In this document: piece after piece, positions 16,209-23,914 of the stretch
Numbering within the stretch: the first letter of the stretch is position 1
How the letters are laid out: each line of letters starts with the position of its first letter
Assembly: GCA_036520315.1 (NCBI GenBank)
Contig: DATDJZ010000158.1
Location: 1-39,776 of the forward strand
DNA from: DASUPK01 sp036520315
GTDB taxonomy: Bacteria > Actinomycetota > Thermoleophilia > Solirubrobacterales > 70-9
Direction of reading: 5' to 3'
DNA length: 39,776 bases
Translations under genes and position numbers: made by a program
The notes under the pieces: model-generated
Databases searched by the model: none
The model's input: the letters and a program-made list of their open reading frames with translations, nothing else
What the model was told of the DNA's origin: nothing

Positions 16209-16225
16209 AGGAGCTTGGAGGCACG

Positions 16226-16280
16226 CTCTGCAGGGGGCAGAGTCGGGTTTCCTCGGTGATCAAGGACGAACGATCCGAGG
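16226..16280 (+). promoter_or_regulatory. Two leader hairpins, the second covering a ribosome site
   Basis: CTCTGC (16226-16231) pairs with GCAGAG (16237-16242). CCTCGG (16251-16256) pairs with CCGAGG (16275-16280), with extra pairing of GATC on both sides. The right arm overlaps the GAGGAGGAG ribosome site of the following small frame (16292). This could mask its translation. Confidence 0.35.
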
Positions 16281-16291
16281 AGGAGATCTTG

Positions 16292-16399
16292 GTGGCGAAG
16301 TGCCCCGGGTACTTCTGGAACTTCGAATTCTCCCTGCCCCATGGGAGTTGCGCACCAAAAGGGGATGGCGCCTTGAGGCAAGAGGGTGGAGCGGTTTAG
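16292..16399 (+). CDS. Possible small ORF (35 residues), Cys/aromatic-rich
   Basis: A GTG at 16292 (or a TTG directly before it) follows GAGGAGGAG, a strong ribosome site partly inside a hairpin. The peptide begins VAKCPGYFWNFEF and contains HGSCAPKGDG. It has two Cys and several aromatics and ends at TAG 16397-16399, overlapping the longest possible STAS frame. No family is recognised. It may be a small protein or part of a regulatory leader. Confidence 0.3.
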   Translation: MAKCPGYFWNFEFSLPHGSCAPKGDGALRQEGGAV

Positions 16400-16460
16400 C
16401 GGGCCCGCTCCACCCCCGCCTCCCGGGGGGAGCGGCCACGACATACCGGGCAGGCTCGCC

Positions 16461-16823
16461 GTGCGGATCCTGGACTCTGACGGCGGAGCATCGATAGTCG
16501 CCCTCGGGGGCGAACTCGATCTCAGCACGATTCCGCGGATGGAAGGCCCGCTCCTGGAGCAGCTTCGCCAGCGGCCGGCGGTTCTGGTCGATCTCAGCAC
16601 GCTGACCTTCATCGACTCATCCGGGATCGGGATCCTGATCCAGGCGTTCCGGACCGCGAACGGCACACCTATGGGCATCCTGATCGGACGGGGCTCGCAG
16701 GTGGAGCGCGTCTTCGGGATCGTTGGCCTCGGCGAGGCTCTGCCGGTCTTCTTCGATCGCGAGCGGGCGCTCGCCGAGCTGGTCGAGGCCCGAAACGGCC
16801 GTCCCGGCGACGGTGGCGGCTAG
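16461..16823 (+). CDS. STAS-domain protein (anti-anti-sigma type)
   Basis: About 120 residues making a single STAS domain: VRILDSDGGASIVALGGELD, then LVDLSTLTFIDSSGIGILIQ, where the Ser of DSSG is the position phosphorylated by anti-sigma kinases in SpoIIAA and RsbV. Such proteins free a sigma factor by binding its anti-sigma partner. No anti-sigma kinase or sigma-B gene is adjacent. The start is uncertain: GTG 16461 begins the domain directly, while GTG 16386 adds a Pro/Gly-rich head that looks non-coding. It sits downstream of the leader-like region and converges on the MpsC gene. Confidence 0.8.
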   Translation: MRILDSDGGASIVALGGELDLSTIPRMEGPLLEQLRQRPAVLVDLSTLTFIDSSGIGILIQAFRTANGTPMGILIGRGSQVERVFGIVGLGEALPVFFDRERALAELVEARNGRPGDGGG

Positions 16824-17326
16824 ACGGGCGAGTCTTCCCCTGCCTCCGGAGAGGCCTCCTCCAGCGCGGCGTCCTCAGCCGGCTCCAGGACGAACACCTC
16901 CACCGCCAGGTCGGGGTCGACGTGGATCGAGCTCATGTAGGCGAGCACCCGCCGACCCGTGGATTCCTCGACGACCTTGCGGAACTCGCTCTCCATCGCC
17001 TGCTGGAAGCTTCGGCGCATCTGGTAGACGGATTCGATCTGGTCGGTCTCGATCAAAGTGCGCTCTACCGTCGTGAAGCCGCCCCGCAGGATGCAGATGG
17101 CCGTGTCGTTGACCAGGTGGGTCTTCGCCTTGGTCGGGCCCTTCCCGTAGTAGCGGGAGTGAAGCTGGACGAGGCCGGTCGAGATCTGGGCCAGCATCTC
17201 CCCTCGGGGTATCCCGCGGACTGTTCCATCTGGGGAAACGGCAAACCTCCGAGTCTGTCGGTTGCCACCCTCTTTGGACAAGCGATCGGTGCGAAGGGAA
17301 GAGTTGCGGTGAGACCCAACGAACAC
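16820..17326 (-). CDS. MpsC/DUF2294-family protein, copy A
   Basis: The conserved part, from GEMLAQISTGLVQLHSRYYG (near 17200) onward, is a full DUF2294 domain: GPTKAKTHLVNDTAICILRG, TTVERTLIE, MRRSFQQAMESEF and TGRRVLAYMSSIHVDPDLAV. The family was linked to a Na+-dependent membrane-potential system (MpsC) by name, but its biochemistry is poorly known. The first 43 residues are unconserved, so the GTG at 17326, a TTG at 17278 and the ATG at 17197 are all possible starts. The tail after residue 145 is acidic. It is transcribed away from copy B at 17576. Confidence 0.82.
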   Translation of the reverse strand: MFVGSHRNSSLRTDRLSKEGGNRQTRRFAVSPDGTVRGIPRGEMLAQISTGLVQLHSRYYGKGPTKAKTHLVNDTAICILRGGFTTVERTLIETDQIESVYQMRRSFQQAMESEFRKVVEESTGRRVLAYMSSIHVDPDLAVEVFVLEPAEDAALEEASPEAGEDSPV

Positions 17327-17575
17327 GCGGCATCTGGTGGGTCAAAGTGCGGCGACGCCACGCCGCCTTGTTCGAGGGTACTCCGATTTGCCGGACCCGT
17401 GGCTCTGTCGCGTGTTTCCGAGATCCCCCGGCGGGAATGTAGTCTGGGCAAACCCAGCGGGGCGGCGCTTGCCAGTGACACCCGACGGGCCTCAAAGCAC
17501 GATCGGACGCCGATTCGTCTTTTGAGCGGGTCGACGGAGGGTCTGACCATCGATCCACCCGAGGAGGTGGTGTGG
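17327..17575. promoter_or_regulatory. Shared divergent promoter region of the two MpsC genes
   Basis: About 250 bases between the divergent paralogues. On the plus strand GTTTCC, then 13 bases, then GGGAAT (about 17418-17442) loosely resembles a sigma-B/sigma-F type promoter. A STAS gene lies close by. I see no gene here. Confidence 0.3.
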
Positions 17576-17983
17576 ATGTCCGATCTACCCGGCAACGCAG
17601 AGGAGCCTGCGGAGCTCGAGCGCTCTCGGAATCGACGCGGGGCCCCGTCCGCCACGCAGGTGCGCGAAGAGATCTCCCGGGAGATGCTCAAGATCCACGA
17701 GAAGTCCTTCGGCAAGGGGACTGGAGAGATCCATGCCTTTGTCGAGGACGGCTGGGTGATCGTGCTGCTCGACGATCCGCACCTTCTTCCGAACGAGCAC
17801 TTCCTGATCGAGGCCGGTCACCAGGACACGGTCGTGGAGGTGAGGCACCAGTATGAGCACGCGATCCAGGCGAGCTTCCGGGCCGCGATCGAGCGGGCGA
17901 CGGGACGCACGGTGGTCGGTTTCACCAGCACCACCCGCATGGACCAGCCGCGCTTCGTCGCGGAGATCTTCAAGCTCGAGTAG
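17576..17983 (+). CDS. MpsC/DUF2294-family protein, copy B
   Basis: A 135-residue diverged copy of the same domain: VREEISREMLKIHEKSFGKG, then TGEIHAFVEDGWVIVLLDD, HLIPNEHF-like LLPNEHFLIEAG, ASFRAAIERATGRTVVGFTS and a C-terminal FVAEIFKLE. The start is the ATG at 17576, with GAGGAGG 8 bases upstream; a GTG at 17570 is too close to the ribosome site. The first 25 residues are polar and probably disordered. It differs from copy A at the GKGPTKAK motif (GKGTGEIH here), so the two may have different partners or one may regulate the other. Confidence 0.82.
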   Translation: MSDLPGNAEEPAELERSRNRRGAPSATQVREEISREMLKIHEKSFGKGTGEIHAFVEDGWVIVLLDDPHLLPNEHFLIEAGHQDTVVEVRHQYEHAIQASFRAAIERATGRTVVGFTSTTRMDQPRFVAEIFKLE

Positions 17984-18010
17984 GCCGGTTATCCAGCCGT
18001 CCGGTAGGGG

Positions 18011-18016
18011 TAGCCT
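18011..18016 (+). promoter_or_regulatory. -10-like TAGCCT box, leaderless promoter of the VLRF1 gene
   Basis: TAGCCT ends exactly 7 bases before the ATG at 18024, and no Shine-Dalgarno is visible. This places the transcript start at or near the A of ATG. Confidence 0.5.
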
Positions 18017-18023
18017 GCGTTCA

Positions 18024-19139
18024 ATGGAGACGGGCGCCACCGCTCTGCCATCTGGCCTTTCGGTCGATGAGCTGCTCGATTGGCGGCCCGACCTCGGTGT
18101 GGTCACGGTCTGCGTCGGCATCGACCCCGCCAACCGCAGTGAGGGCTGGCTGACCGAGCTGCGCCAGCAGCTCAAGGCCGCCGTCGAGGGCGGCGATGAC
18201 GGGCACGACCGCGGACGAGCGCTCACCGCCACCGCGCAGCGGGTGCTGGATCGCTTCGACGAGGAACTGCCCTCCGGCCGCTGCCAGATCGGCTTCTGCG
18301 AGGCGACCGACGGGCGCAGGGCCCGCGACATCTGGACCGCCGCCCAGATGGACGGCTTCAGGACCAGCGCCTCCTATGGCGACCGGCCGCGACTGACGCC
18401 GCTGCTCAAGCTGCTCGACGAGGGGGCGGCGGTCGGAGTCGTCGCGGTGTCCGCCGAGCGCATCCACCTGTACGAGTGGAAGCTGGGAGCGCTCGAGCTG
18501 ATCCACGACTGGGAGGCCGAGATGTACAGCCTCGACTGGCGCGAGCGAAAGGCCGGGAAACCCTCGAACATCTCCCGGACCCAGGGTGCCGCCAGCTCCG
18601 GCCGCGACCAGTACGACCAGCGCCTAGAGCACAACCGGTTGCGGTTCCTCGAGGAGACCGGCAGGTTGACCGCCGACGAGGCTCGAAGTCGCAGCTGGCG
18701 CCGGCTGATCGGCTTCGGCGATCCCGAGCATGTCCGAGAGTTCGACAAGGGAGCCGAGAAGACCACCGAGGTCGAGCTGGCCGAAGCCGTGGACGTGATC
18801 CCCGAGGAGCGGGGCAAGCTGCTCGAGCGGGTCAACGCGGCGGTCGCCGCGGCGAATCAGCGCCGCGAGCTCGAACTGATCGAGAGGGCCGTCGACGGTG
18901 CCCGCACTCCCGGCGGCCACGGGGCGCTCGGCGTGACCGACGTGCAGCGCTGCCTGAACGAGGGACGAGTGGAGCACCTGATCTTCGACGCCGACACGCA
19001 GGACCCGGAGCTCGCCGACGTCGAGGACGAGGTGGTCGAGCGGGCCCTCCGCACGAGCGCCAAGATGACGCCGGTCGAAGACGCCGCGGCTGAGCGGATC
19101 CGCGAGCACGGCGGCGTCGCGGCCGTGCTGCGCTACTGA
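18024..19139 (+). CDS. VLRF1/aeRF1-like peptidyl-tRNA release factor
   Basis: A 371-residue protein of the bacterial archaeo-eukaryotic release-factor group (VLRF1, related to Rv2629 and Vms1). The central block SNISRTQGAASSGRDQYDQR carries the glycine/glutamine loop typical of these factors, followed by LEHNRLRFLEE. Later FGDPEHVREFDKG and the C-terminal segment GVTDVQRCLNEGRVEHLIFD fit the eRF1 domain-3/L7Ae-like fold. It should hydrolyse peptidyl-tRNA on stalled or split ribosomes. The start is the ATG at 18024; the frame is open further up inside the MpsC gene, but a TAGCCT box fits a leaderless start here. It converges on the split transketolase. Confidence 0.83.
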   Translation: METGATALPSGLSVDELLDWRPDLGVVTVCVGIDPANRSEGWLTELRQQLKAAVEGGDDGHDRGRALTATAQRVLDRFDEELPSGRCQIGFCEATDGRRARDIWTAAQMDGFRTSASYGDRPRLTPLLKLLDEGAAVGVVAVSAERIHLYEWKLGALELIHDWEAEMYSLDWRERKAGKPSNISRTQGAASSGRDQYDQRLEHNRLRFLEETGRLTADEARSRSWRRLIGFGDPEHVREFDKGAEKTTEVELAEAVDVIPEERGKLLERVNAAVAAANQRRELELIERAVDGARTPGGHGALGVTDVQRCLNEGRVEHLIFDADTQDPELADVEDEVVERALRTSAKMTPVEDAAAERIREHGGVAAVLRY

Positions 19140-19155
19140 CCGAGAGAGGCTGAGC

Positions 19156-20175
19156 CTATGACCAGGGCCCGCCGTGGATCGGCGGGTGCTGCACGATCGG
19201 CTTCTTGAGGAGCGCCTCGCGGGCCAGGTCGGCGATGCCGCTGGCGGTGAGGCCGAAGTGCTCCATGCACGCCTCTGCGGTGCCGGAGACTCCGAACTCG
19301 TCCTGCATTCCGAGGGCGAAGACCGGAACCGGATGCTGCTCGGCGGCGACCTGCCGGATCGCGTCGCCGAGGCCCCCGACGACGCGGTGCTCCTCGGCGG
19401 TGACGGCGACGCCCGTCTTGGCGAGCGAGCTGAGCACGCTCTGCGAGTCGATCGGCTTGATGATCGAGACGTTGACGACCTCGGCCTCCACCCCGTCTTC
19501 GCGCTCGAGCGTCTCGGCCGCCTCCAGCCCGCGCCAGACCATGTGGCCGCAAGTGAAGATCGAGATGTCCTTCCCTTCGCGGAGGACATCGACGCCGGCT
19601 CCGAGGGTCTCGGGGATCTCGTCATAGACGATCGGCGTCTTCGGCCGGCCGAAGCGCATGTACATCGGAGCGTCGAAACGCTCGTAGGACTCGATCACGG
19701 CCGTGTAGGCCTGGTTGTAGTCGGCCGGCACGACCACCTGCATCTGCGGCATCGCCCGCATCAGGGCGAGGTCCTCGATCATCTGGTGCGACGCGCCGTC
19801 CTCGCCGAGGGAGACGCCGCCGTGCGACGCCCCGATCCTGACCTTGAGGTTGTTGTGGGCGATCCCGAGACGGACCTGGTCGTAGGATCGCGAGGTGGCG
19901 AAGATCGCGAAGGTCGAGGCGTAGGGCACCTTGCCGGTCGCGGCGAGCCCACAGGAGATCGACATCATGTTCGCCTCGGCGGCCCCGACGTTGAAGAAGC
20001 GCTCGGGGAACTCCTTGCCGAACTTCATCGACTGCGTCGAGACGGCGAGGTCCGCATCCAGCGCGACCACCTCCGGGTAGGTCTCTCCCAGCGCGACCAA
20101 GGCGTCGCCGTAGGCCTGCCGGGTGGCGATCGACTCGCTCTGAGGCTCAGCCGCCTCGATCAGCTCGCTCGCCAT
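19156..20175 (-). CDS. Transketolase, C-terminal subunit (pyrimidine-binding and C domains)
   Basis: A 339-residue second half of a split transketolase. The pyrimidine-binding domain has VALDADLAVSTQ, FFNVGAAEANMM (with the Glu that activates thiamine diphosphate), YASTFAIFATSRSYDQVR and GEDGASHQMIEDLAL. The C-terminal domain (about 205-330) has ISIFTCGHMVWRGLEAAE and VNVSIIKPID. With the N-terminal subunit it moves two-carbon ketol units between sugar phosphates. Split transketolases are usual in archaea and in many actinobacterial and Chloroflexi genomes. Its ATG overlaps the stop of the N-terminal subunit by one base, so both should be made in equal amounts. Confidence 0.93.
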   Translation of the reverse strand: MASELIEAAEPQSESIATRQAYGDALVALGETYPEVVALDADLAVSTQSMKFGKEFPERFFNVGAAEANMMSISCGLAATGKVPYASTFAIFATSRSYDQVRLGIAHNNLKVRIGASHGGVSLGEDGASHQMIEDLALMRAMPQMQVVVPADYNQAYTAVIESYERFDAPMYMRFGRPKTPIVYDEIPETLGAGVDVLREGKDISIFTCGHMVWRGLEAAETLEREDGVEAEVVNVSIIKPIDSQSVLSSLAKTGVAVTAEEHRVVGGLGDAIRQVAAEQHPVPVFALGMQDEFGVSGTAEACMEHFGLTASGIADLAREALLKKPIVQHPPIHGGPWS

Positions 20176-21092
20176 CAGCCCCTCCCCTCCAGCGCCTTGG
20201 TCTGCTCGGCGTAAATTGCTTCGAGCTCCTCCATCGCCTGTTCGGCCTGCTCCTGGGTCGGCGGCTTGCCGTGGAAGCCGAAGCGGTCCTCCATGAAAGA
20301 CACGCCACGCCCCTTCTTGGTCTGGCAGACGATCGCGGCCGGCCGGTCGAGGGTGCGGCTGCGCTCCAGAGCCTCAACGACGGCGCTCATGTCGTGTCCG
20401 TCGATCTCGACCGCATCCCAGCCGAATGCCTCGAACTTGGCGCGGACGTCACCGGTATCCATGACCTCCTCGGTGGTGCCGTCCGTCTGCAGGTGGTTGT
20501 AATCCACGATCGCCGTCAGGTTCGGGAGGTCGTAGTGGGCCGCCGACATCGCGCCCTCCCAGCTCTCCCCCTCCTGGCAGTCGCCGTCGGACATCAGGGT
20601 GAAGACCTGGGCGGTCTCGGCGAGACCGTCCAGTTGAAGGGCCAGGCAGATGCCGACGCTCATCGAGAGTCCCTGGCCGAGCGAGCCGGTGGAGACCTCG
20701 ATGCCCGGCGTCCGGGTCATGTCGGGGTGGCCTTGTAGGTGGGAGCCGATCTGACGGAGCCCCATCAGGTCGTCGGCGGGGAAGTAGCCGTGCTCGGCGA
20801 GCGCCGCGTACTGAATCGGTGCGGCATGGCCCTTGGAGAGGACGAACCGGTCGCGCTCGGGCCAGCTCGGGTTCCCCGGATCGTGACGAAGGACGCGGTA
20901 GTAGAGGGCGGCGGCGATGTCGGCAGCCGACAGAGAGCTGTCGAGGTGGCCCGCCTTGGCCACCGCGACCATCCGCACGCAGTGCATCCGCAGCACGGTC
21001 GCGTAGCGCTCGAGCTCGGGGATCGACGGCTTGCCCTCACCCTTGCCGGAGGGCTCTGGCTCGAGATCTGGGACGGGCTTCAGGTGCGCCAT
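20175..21092 (-). CDS. Transketolase, N-terminal subunit (TPP-binding)
   Basis: A 305-residue subunit that binds the diphosphate of thiamine diphosphate. Key blocks are AGHLDSSLSAADIAAALYY, RDRFVLSKGHAAP, STGSLGQGLSMSVG and the metal-binding SDGDCQEGESWEG...IVDYN. The start is MAHLKPVPD at 21092. The frame is open to 21437, but the extra part overlaps the divergent lipoprotein gene on the other strand and has no family match. The first 20 residues are polar and Pro/Glu-rich. Coupled to the downstream C-terminal subunit by TGATG. Confidence 0.93.
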   Translation of the reverse strand: MAHLKPVPDLEPEPSGKGEGKPSIPELERYATVLRMHCVRMVAVAKAGHLDSSLSAADIAAALYYRVLRHDPGNPSWPERDRFVLSKGHAAPIQYAALAEHGYFPADDLMGLRQIGSHLQGHPDMTRTPGIEVSTGSLGQGLSMSVGICLALQLDGLAETAQVFTLMSDGDCQEGESWEGAMSAAHYDLPNLTAIVDYNHLQTDGTTEEVMDTGDVRAKFEAFGWDAVEIDGHDMSAVVEALERSRTLDRPAAIVCQTKKGRGVSFMEDRFGFHGKPPTQEQAEQAMEELEAIYAEQTKALEGRG

Positions 21093-21251
21093 CGGCGGCT
21101 CGTCTTTCGCCTGGTCATAGGGGAAGGCAGGCTCAGGTCGCAACTGACTCAGGACCGGGCGGCGAGGGTAGCAGCGGGCAGCACTCGATTGGCAGCCTAT
21201 GAGTGAGTGCCGACGGAACGGCGCGGTCCGTCCAGGCCGCGGCGTGGCCCC

Positions 21252-21257
21252 TAGCCT
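21252..21257 (+). promoter_or_regulatory. -10-like TAGCCT box, leaderless promoter of the lipoprotein
   Basis: TAGCCT ends exactly 7 bases before the ATG at 21265, the same box and spacing as at 18011. No Shine-Dalgarno is seen. Confidence 0.5.
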
Positions 21258-21264
21258 CTCGGCC

Positions 21265-21966
21265 ATGAGGACGGCGGCGACCTTGGCGGCAGGGCTCGCA
21301 CTGGCCCTGGCGGGCTGCGGCGGCGAGTCCGGAGACGGCGACACCGCCACGAATGCGGCGACTGCGACGACCGCCACCCAGCCGGCCGGCGAGACCAGCG
21401 GCAAGCTGCCGCCGGGCGCGGTTGGCCCGGTCGACACTCACGAGGAGGAAGAGGAAGGCCCCGCTGCGACAGAGGCGAGCCCCGAGGCTCAGGCGGAGGG
21501 GCCCGAGTCGAACGGGGAGCTGTCCGGCGAGAGCCGCTCGGCGGCGGCCGCGGCGGTGAGCGACTACATCACGGCGCTCGACCGCCACGACGCGGCCGGG
21601 GTCTGCGCGCTGCTGGTCCCGGGCGCGCTCGACCTCAGCAAGCTGCCGAGCCGGCGCGGGGGCTGCCGTGCGTCACTGCGGGCGTCGATCGGGACGCGCC
21701 CGCGCGGCGGCGGCCCGGCCTGGCGGAAGACGACGCTGGTAGCCGTGAAGCCGGAGGACCTGGGCGACGGCCGCGCCCGGGTCAGCGCGACCGTCACCCA
21801 CCACTTCTCGGACCGCAAGTACGTCTCGGTGGAGGACGACGTGATCTATCTGCAGCGGGTCGGCGGGCGCTGGCTGCTCGCCAAGCCGAGCGGGACGCTC
21901 TACCGCGCGGTCGGCTACCCGGAGCCTCCGCTTGATGCGTTCACCCCACCCCCCGGCTGGGGTTAG
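21265..21966 (+). CDS. Putative lipoprotein with SnoaL/NTF2-like tail
   Basis: A 233-residue exported protein with a signal peptide and lipobox LALAGC (Cys18). Residues 22-95 are a low-complexity Ala/Thr/Glu/Pro linker with a run of acidic residues (THEEEEEG). The folded part (about 95-220) begins AAAAVSDYITALDRHDAAGVCALL and ends with VGGRWLLAKPSGTLY, a pattern seen in NTF2/SnoaL-like or DUF4878-type domains. The start is the ATG at 21265; the frame is open to 21199 but lacks a signal. The function is unknown. It converges on the next gene with overlapping stops. Confidence 0.78.
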   Translation: MRTAATLAAGLALALAGCGGESGDGDTATNAATATTATQPAGETSGKLPPGAVGPVDTHEEEEEGPAATEASPEAQAEGPESNGELSGESRSAAAAAVSDYITALDRHDAAGVCALLVPGALDLSKLPSRRGGCRASLRASIGTRPRGGGPAWRKTTLVAVKPEDLGDGRARVSATVTHHFSDRKYVSVEDDVIYLQRVGGRWLLAKPSGTLYRAVGYPEPPLDAFTPPPGWG

Positions 21967-22385
21967 CCGCGGTGAGCGGTCCAGCCGAGGACGCCCGAGT
22001 CGCAGCTCGTGCCCTGACCGCCGGGCTCGATCGGGACGTTGCCGGACACCCGCAGGGTCCCCCGCTTCAGGTTCCCGTGGATTTCCAGCTTCGCTCCAGT
22101 GATGTTGTTCAACGCGACGATGTTGAACTTGCCCTTCTTCAGCTTCACCGGGGTGCTGACGACCCCGAACGTCGTGTTTGCTCCCGCCGCACAGGTGACC
22201 GGGACGCCGGAGAAGCGGAAACTGGCGACGCGCTTCTCCTTTGAGTGCCGCTTCTGGACGACCTTGAACCCGATCGTGCCGGCCGGGGTGACCGTCCCGG
22301 TGTAGTGCTTTGGCTTCTTTGCGACGGCCTGGGCGGGGAGCACGAGTGCCACCGCGAGGATCGCCGGTACGAGGAACCTCTTCAA
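21963..22385 (-). CDS. Small secreted protein of unknown function
   Basis: A 140-residue protein with a signal peptide (LKRFLVPAILAVALVLPAQA) and a mature part of beta-rich sequence containing KHYTGTVTPAGTIGFKVV, CAAGANTTFGV and GNLKRGTLRVSGN. Two Cys could form a disulphide (about residues 65 and 128). The start is set at the TTG at 22385, because GGGAGG lies 7-8 bases upstream; the ATG at 22412 would add nine residues before the signal. The stop overlaps that of the convergent lipoprotein (TTAG). I do not recognise a family beyond small secreted proteins of this kind. Confidence 0.7.
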   Translation of the reverse strand: MKRFLVPAILAVALVLPAQAVAKKPKHYTGTVTPAGTIGFKVVQKRHSKEKRVASFRFSGVPVTCAAGANTTFGVVSTPVKLKKGKFNIVALNNITGAKLEIHGNLKRGTLRVSGNVPIEPGGQGTSCDSGVLGWTAHRG

Positions 22386-22432
22386 GGCTGACCTCCCTGG
22401 GGTCGGGTTCATCGAAACACCCTAGATCCGGA

Positions 22433-23914
22433 TCAGAAGCGGTGGTTCCCGCCGCCGCGAGGACCCCGTTGGTGGAAGCGCTTCGGATGCTTCCGCCCGA
22501 CCCCGACGATGGTCGCGTCGGGATTGGTCGAGCTCGGCTGCAGGATGGTCGCGTAGGCAACCGAGTCGCTCAGAGCGTTCGACCAGAGCACCCCCTTCGA
22601 GCGGCCGAGGGAAAACAGCACCCGCCCGGCCCCGTGCGCATGGCGGCGGCGGACCATCAGCCGGCTGCGGCGCGCATCCGTTCGCACATATGCGAACGAG
22701 CGTCCCTTCACCGAGGGATCGAAGAGAAGCAACCTCGGCGAGCGCACCAGCGCACGGTGCTTCCGGGTACCCATGAGGCGCTGGACGACGCGACTACCGC
22801 CAGGAGTTGCGATCGCGTAGAGCAGGACGTTCCCGTGGACGGCCGGCCGGCTCAGTTGTCCCGCTCCACCCTGAGATGCGACCTTAAGTGGCGGCGCGGG
22901 CGACGCGGGGTTGGCGATGTAGCGGATGTAGATGGCGTCGCCGCCGCCCGCCGGGGCCCGGTAGGCGAGCCAGCTGTCGGAGACGGCGGTCGCGTCGGCG
23001 CCGGGCGCCGGGATCTGTGCGAGCTGCGTCAGGGTATTCCGGTCGAAGAGCAGCACCGAGCTCCCCCGCACCGTGGCGACGTAGCGCCCACCGATCGCCG
23101 GGTGGTTGCCCGGCAGCGGGACCTCCGGGCCACCGCGGCTGATCACCGCGGGGCCTCCCAGCCTCTGGAAGAGAAGCGCGTCCGCCGTGGCCGAGGGGTC
23201 GGTCGCGTGGGCGACGCTGGTGCCGGCCGCGCCGGCGCTCCCCGGGATGACGATCAGCGCCAGTGCCGCCGCCGCGAGCGCGGCCGCATCCCCGCGGCGG
23301 AGGCCGAGATAGACGCCAGGCCGCTCGCACATCAGCTCGGTGGCACGGATGCCGGCCGAGCGACCGGCCAGCGGAGCCAGGGCCAGGATCGGGATCGCCC
23401 GGCCCACCCCGAAGCACGCCCCGAGCAGCAGCCCGAGAGCCGGGTCCCCCACGGCGAGGCTGACCCCGGCCAGCGCCCAGACCCCGAACGAGAGGACGAA
23501 GGTGGTGAAGCCGATTCCGAGCAAGACGCCATAGAGCGCCGCCGCCACCGGCGTCGGCATCACCCGCCGCCAGTGCTCCGGCAACTGACGGCGGATCTGG
23601 GGCACGATCCTGGTCCCGCGGGCCTCGAGTGCCGCGGCGAACAGCGCGATCGCGGCCGCGACCAGGTAGGAGGCGCGGCCGCCGGCCCCGTGCAGCAGAT
23701 CGCCGAGAACGGCGAGCGAACCGAAGGTGAACAGGCCTCCGGCGATCGCGCCGGGCAGGAAGGTGACGCAGGCGGCGGCCGTCGTCCGCCTGCCGCCGGT
23801 GTGGCCGGTGGGACCGATCGTGTCGATCACCGAGAGGCCGCAGGGCGAGAACGTTCCGGTCGCCCCGATCAGCAGTGCGGCGACGCCGAGCGCGATCTCG
23901 AGGGGCCCAAACAT
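22433..23914 (-). CDS. MauF/CcdA-like membrane protein fused to a propeller-like domain
   Basis: A 493-residue fusion. Residues 1-220 are a polytopic domain of about six helices with GTFSPCGLSVIDTIGPTGHT at the first helix and repeated Gly/Ala-rich helices. This resembles the DsbD/CcdA electron-transport fold to which MauF belongs, though only one Cys of the usual pair is visible here. Residues 225-490 form an outer domain with repeats such as AVSDSWLAYRAP, VHGNVLLYAIATPGG and VKGRSFAYVRTD, like TolB-type beta-propeller blades. The tail is basic and Gly/His-rich. Its ATG overlaps the MauA-like gene by one base. The MauF-like role, moving reducing power or helping maturation, is inference. Confidence 0.72.
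   Translation of the reverse strand: MFGPLEIALGVAALLIGATGTFSPCGLSVIDTIGPTGHTGGRRTTAAACVTFLPGAIAGGLFTFGSLAVLGDLLHGAGGRASYLVAAAIALFAAALEARGTRIVPQIRRQLPEHWRRVMPTPVAAALYGVLLGIGFTTFVLSFGVWALAGVSLAVGDPALGLLLGACFGVGRAIPILALAPLAGRSAGIRATELMCERPGVYLGLRRGDAAALAAAALALIVIPGSAGAAGTSVAHATDPSATADALLFQRLGGPAVISRGGPEVPLPGNHPAIGGRYVATVRGSSVLLFDRNTLTQLAQIPAPGADATAVSDSWLAYRAPAGGGDAIYIRYIANPASPAPPLKVASQGGAGQLSRPAVHGNVLLYAIATPGGSRVVQRLMGTRKHRALVRSPRLLLFDPSVKGRSFAYVRTDARRSRLMVRRRHAHGAGRVLFSLGRSKGVLWSNALSDSVAYATILQPSSTNPDATIVGVGRKHPKRFHQRGPRGGGNHRF

Noticed and set aside
16153..16385. A known riboswitch (c-di-GMP, c-di-AMP, SAM) before the STAS gene
   Set aside because: I looked for the conserved cores and did not find them. 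Kept only as an unnamed leader.
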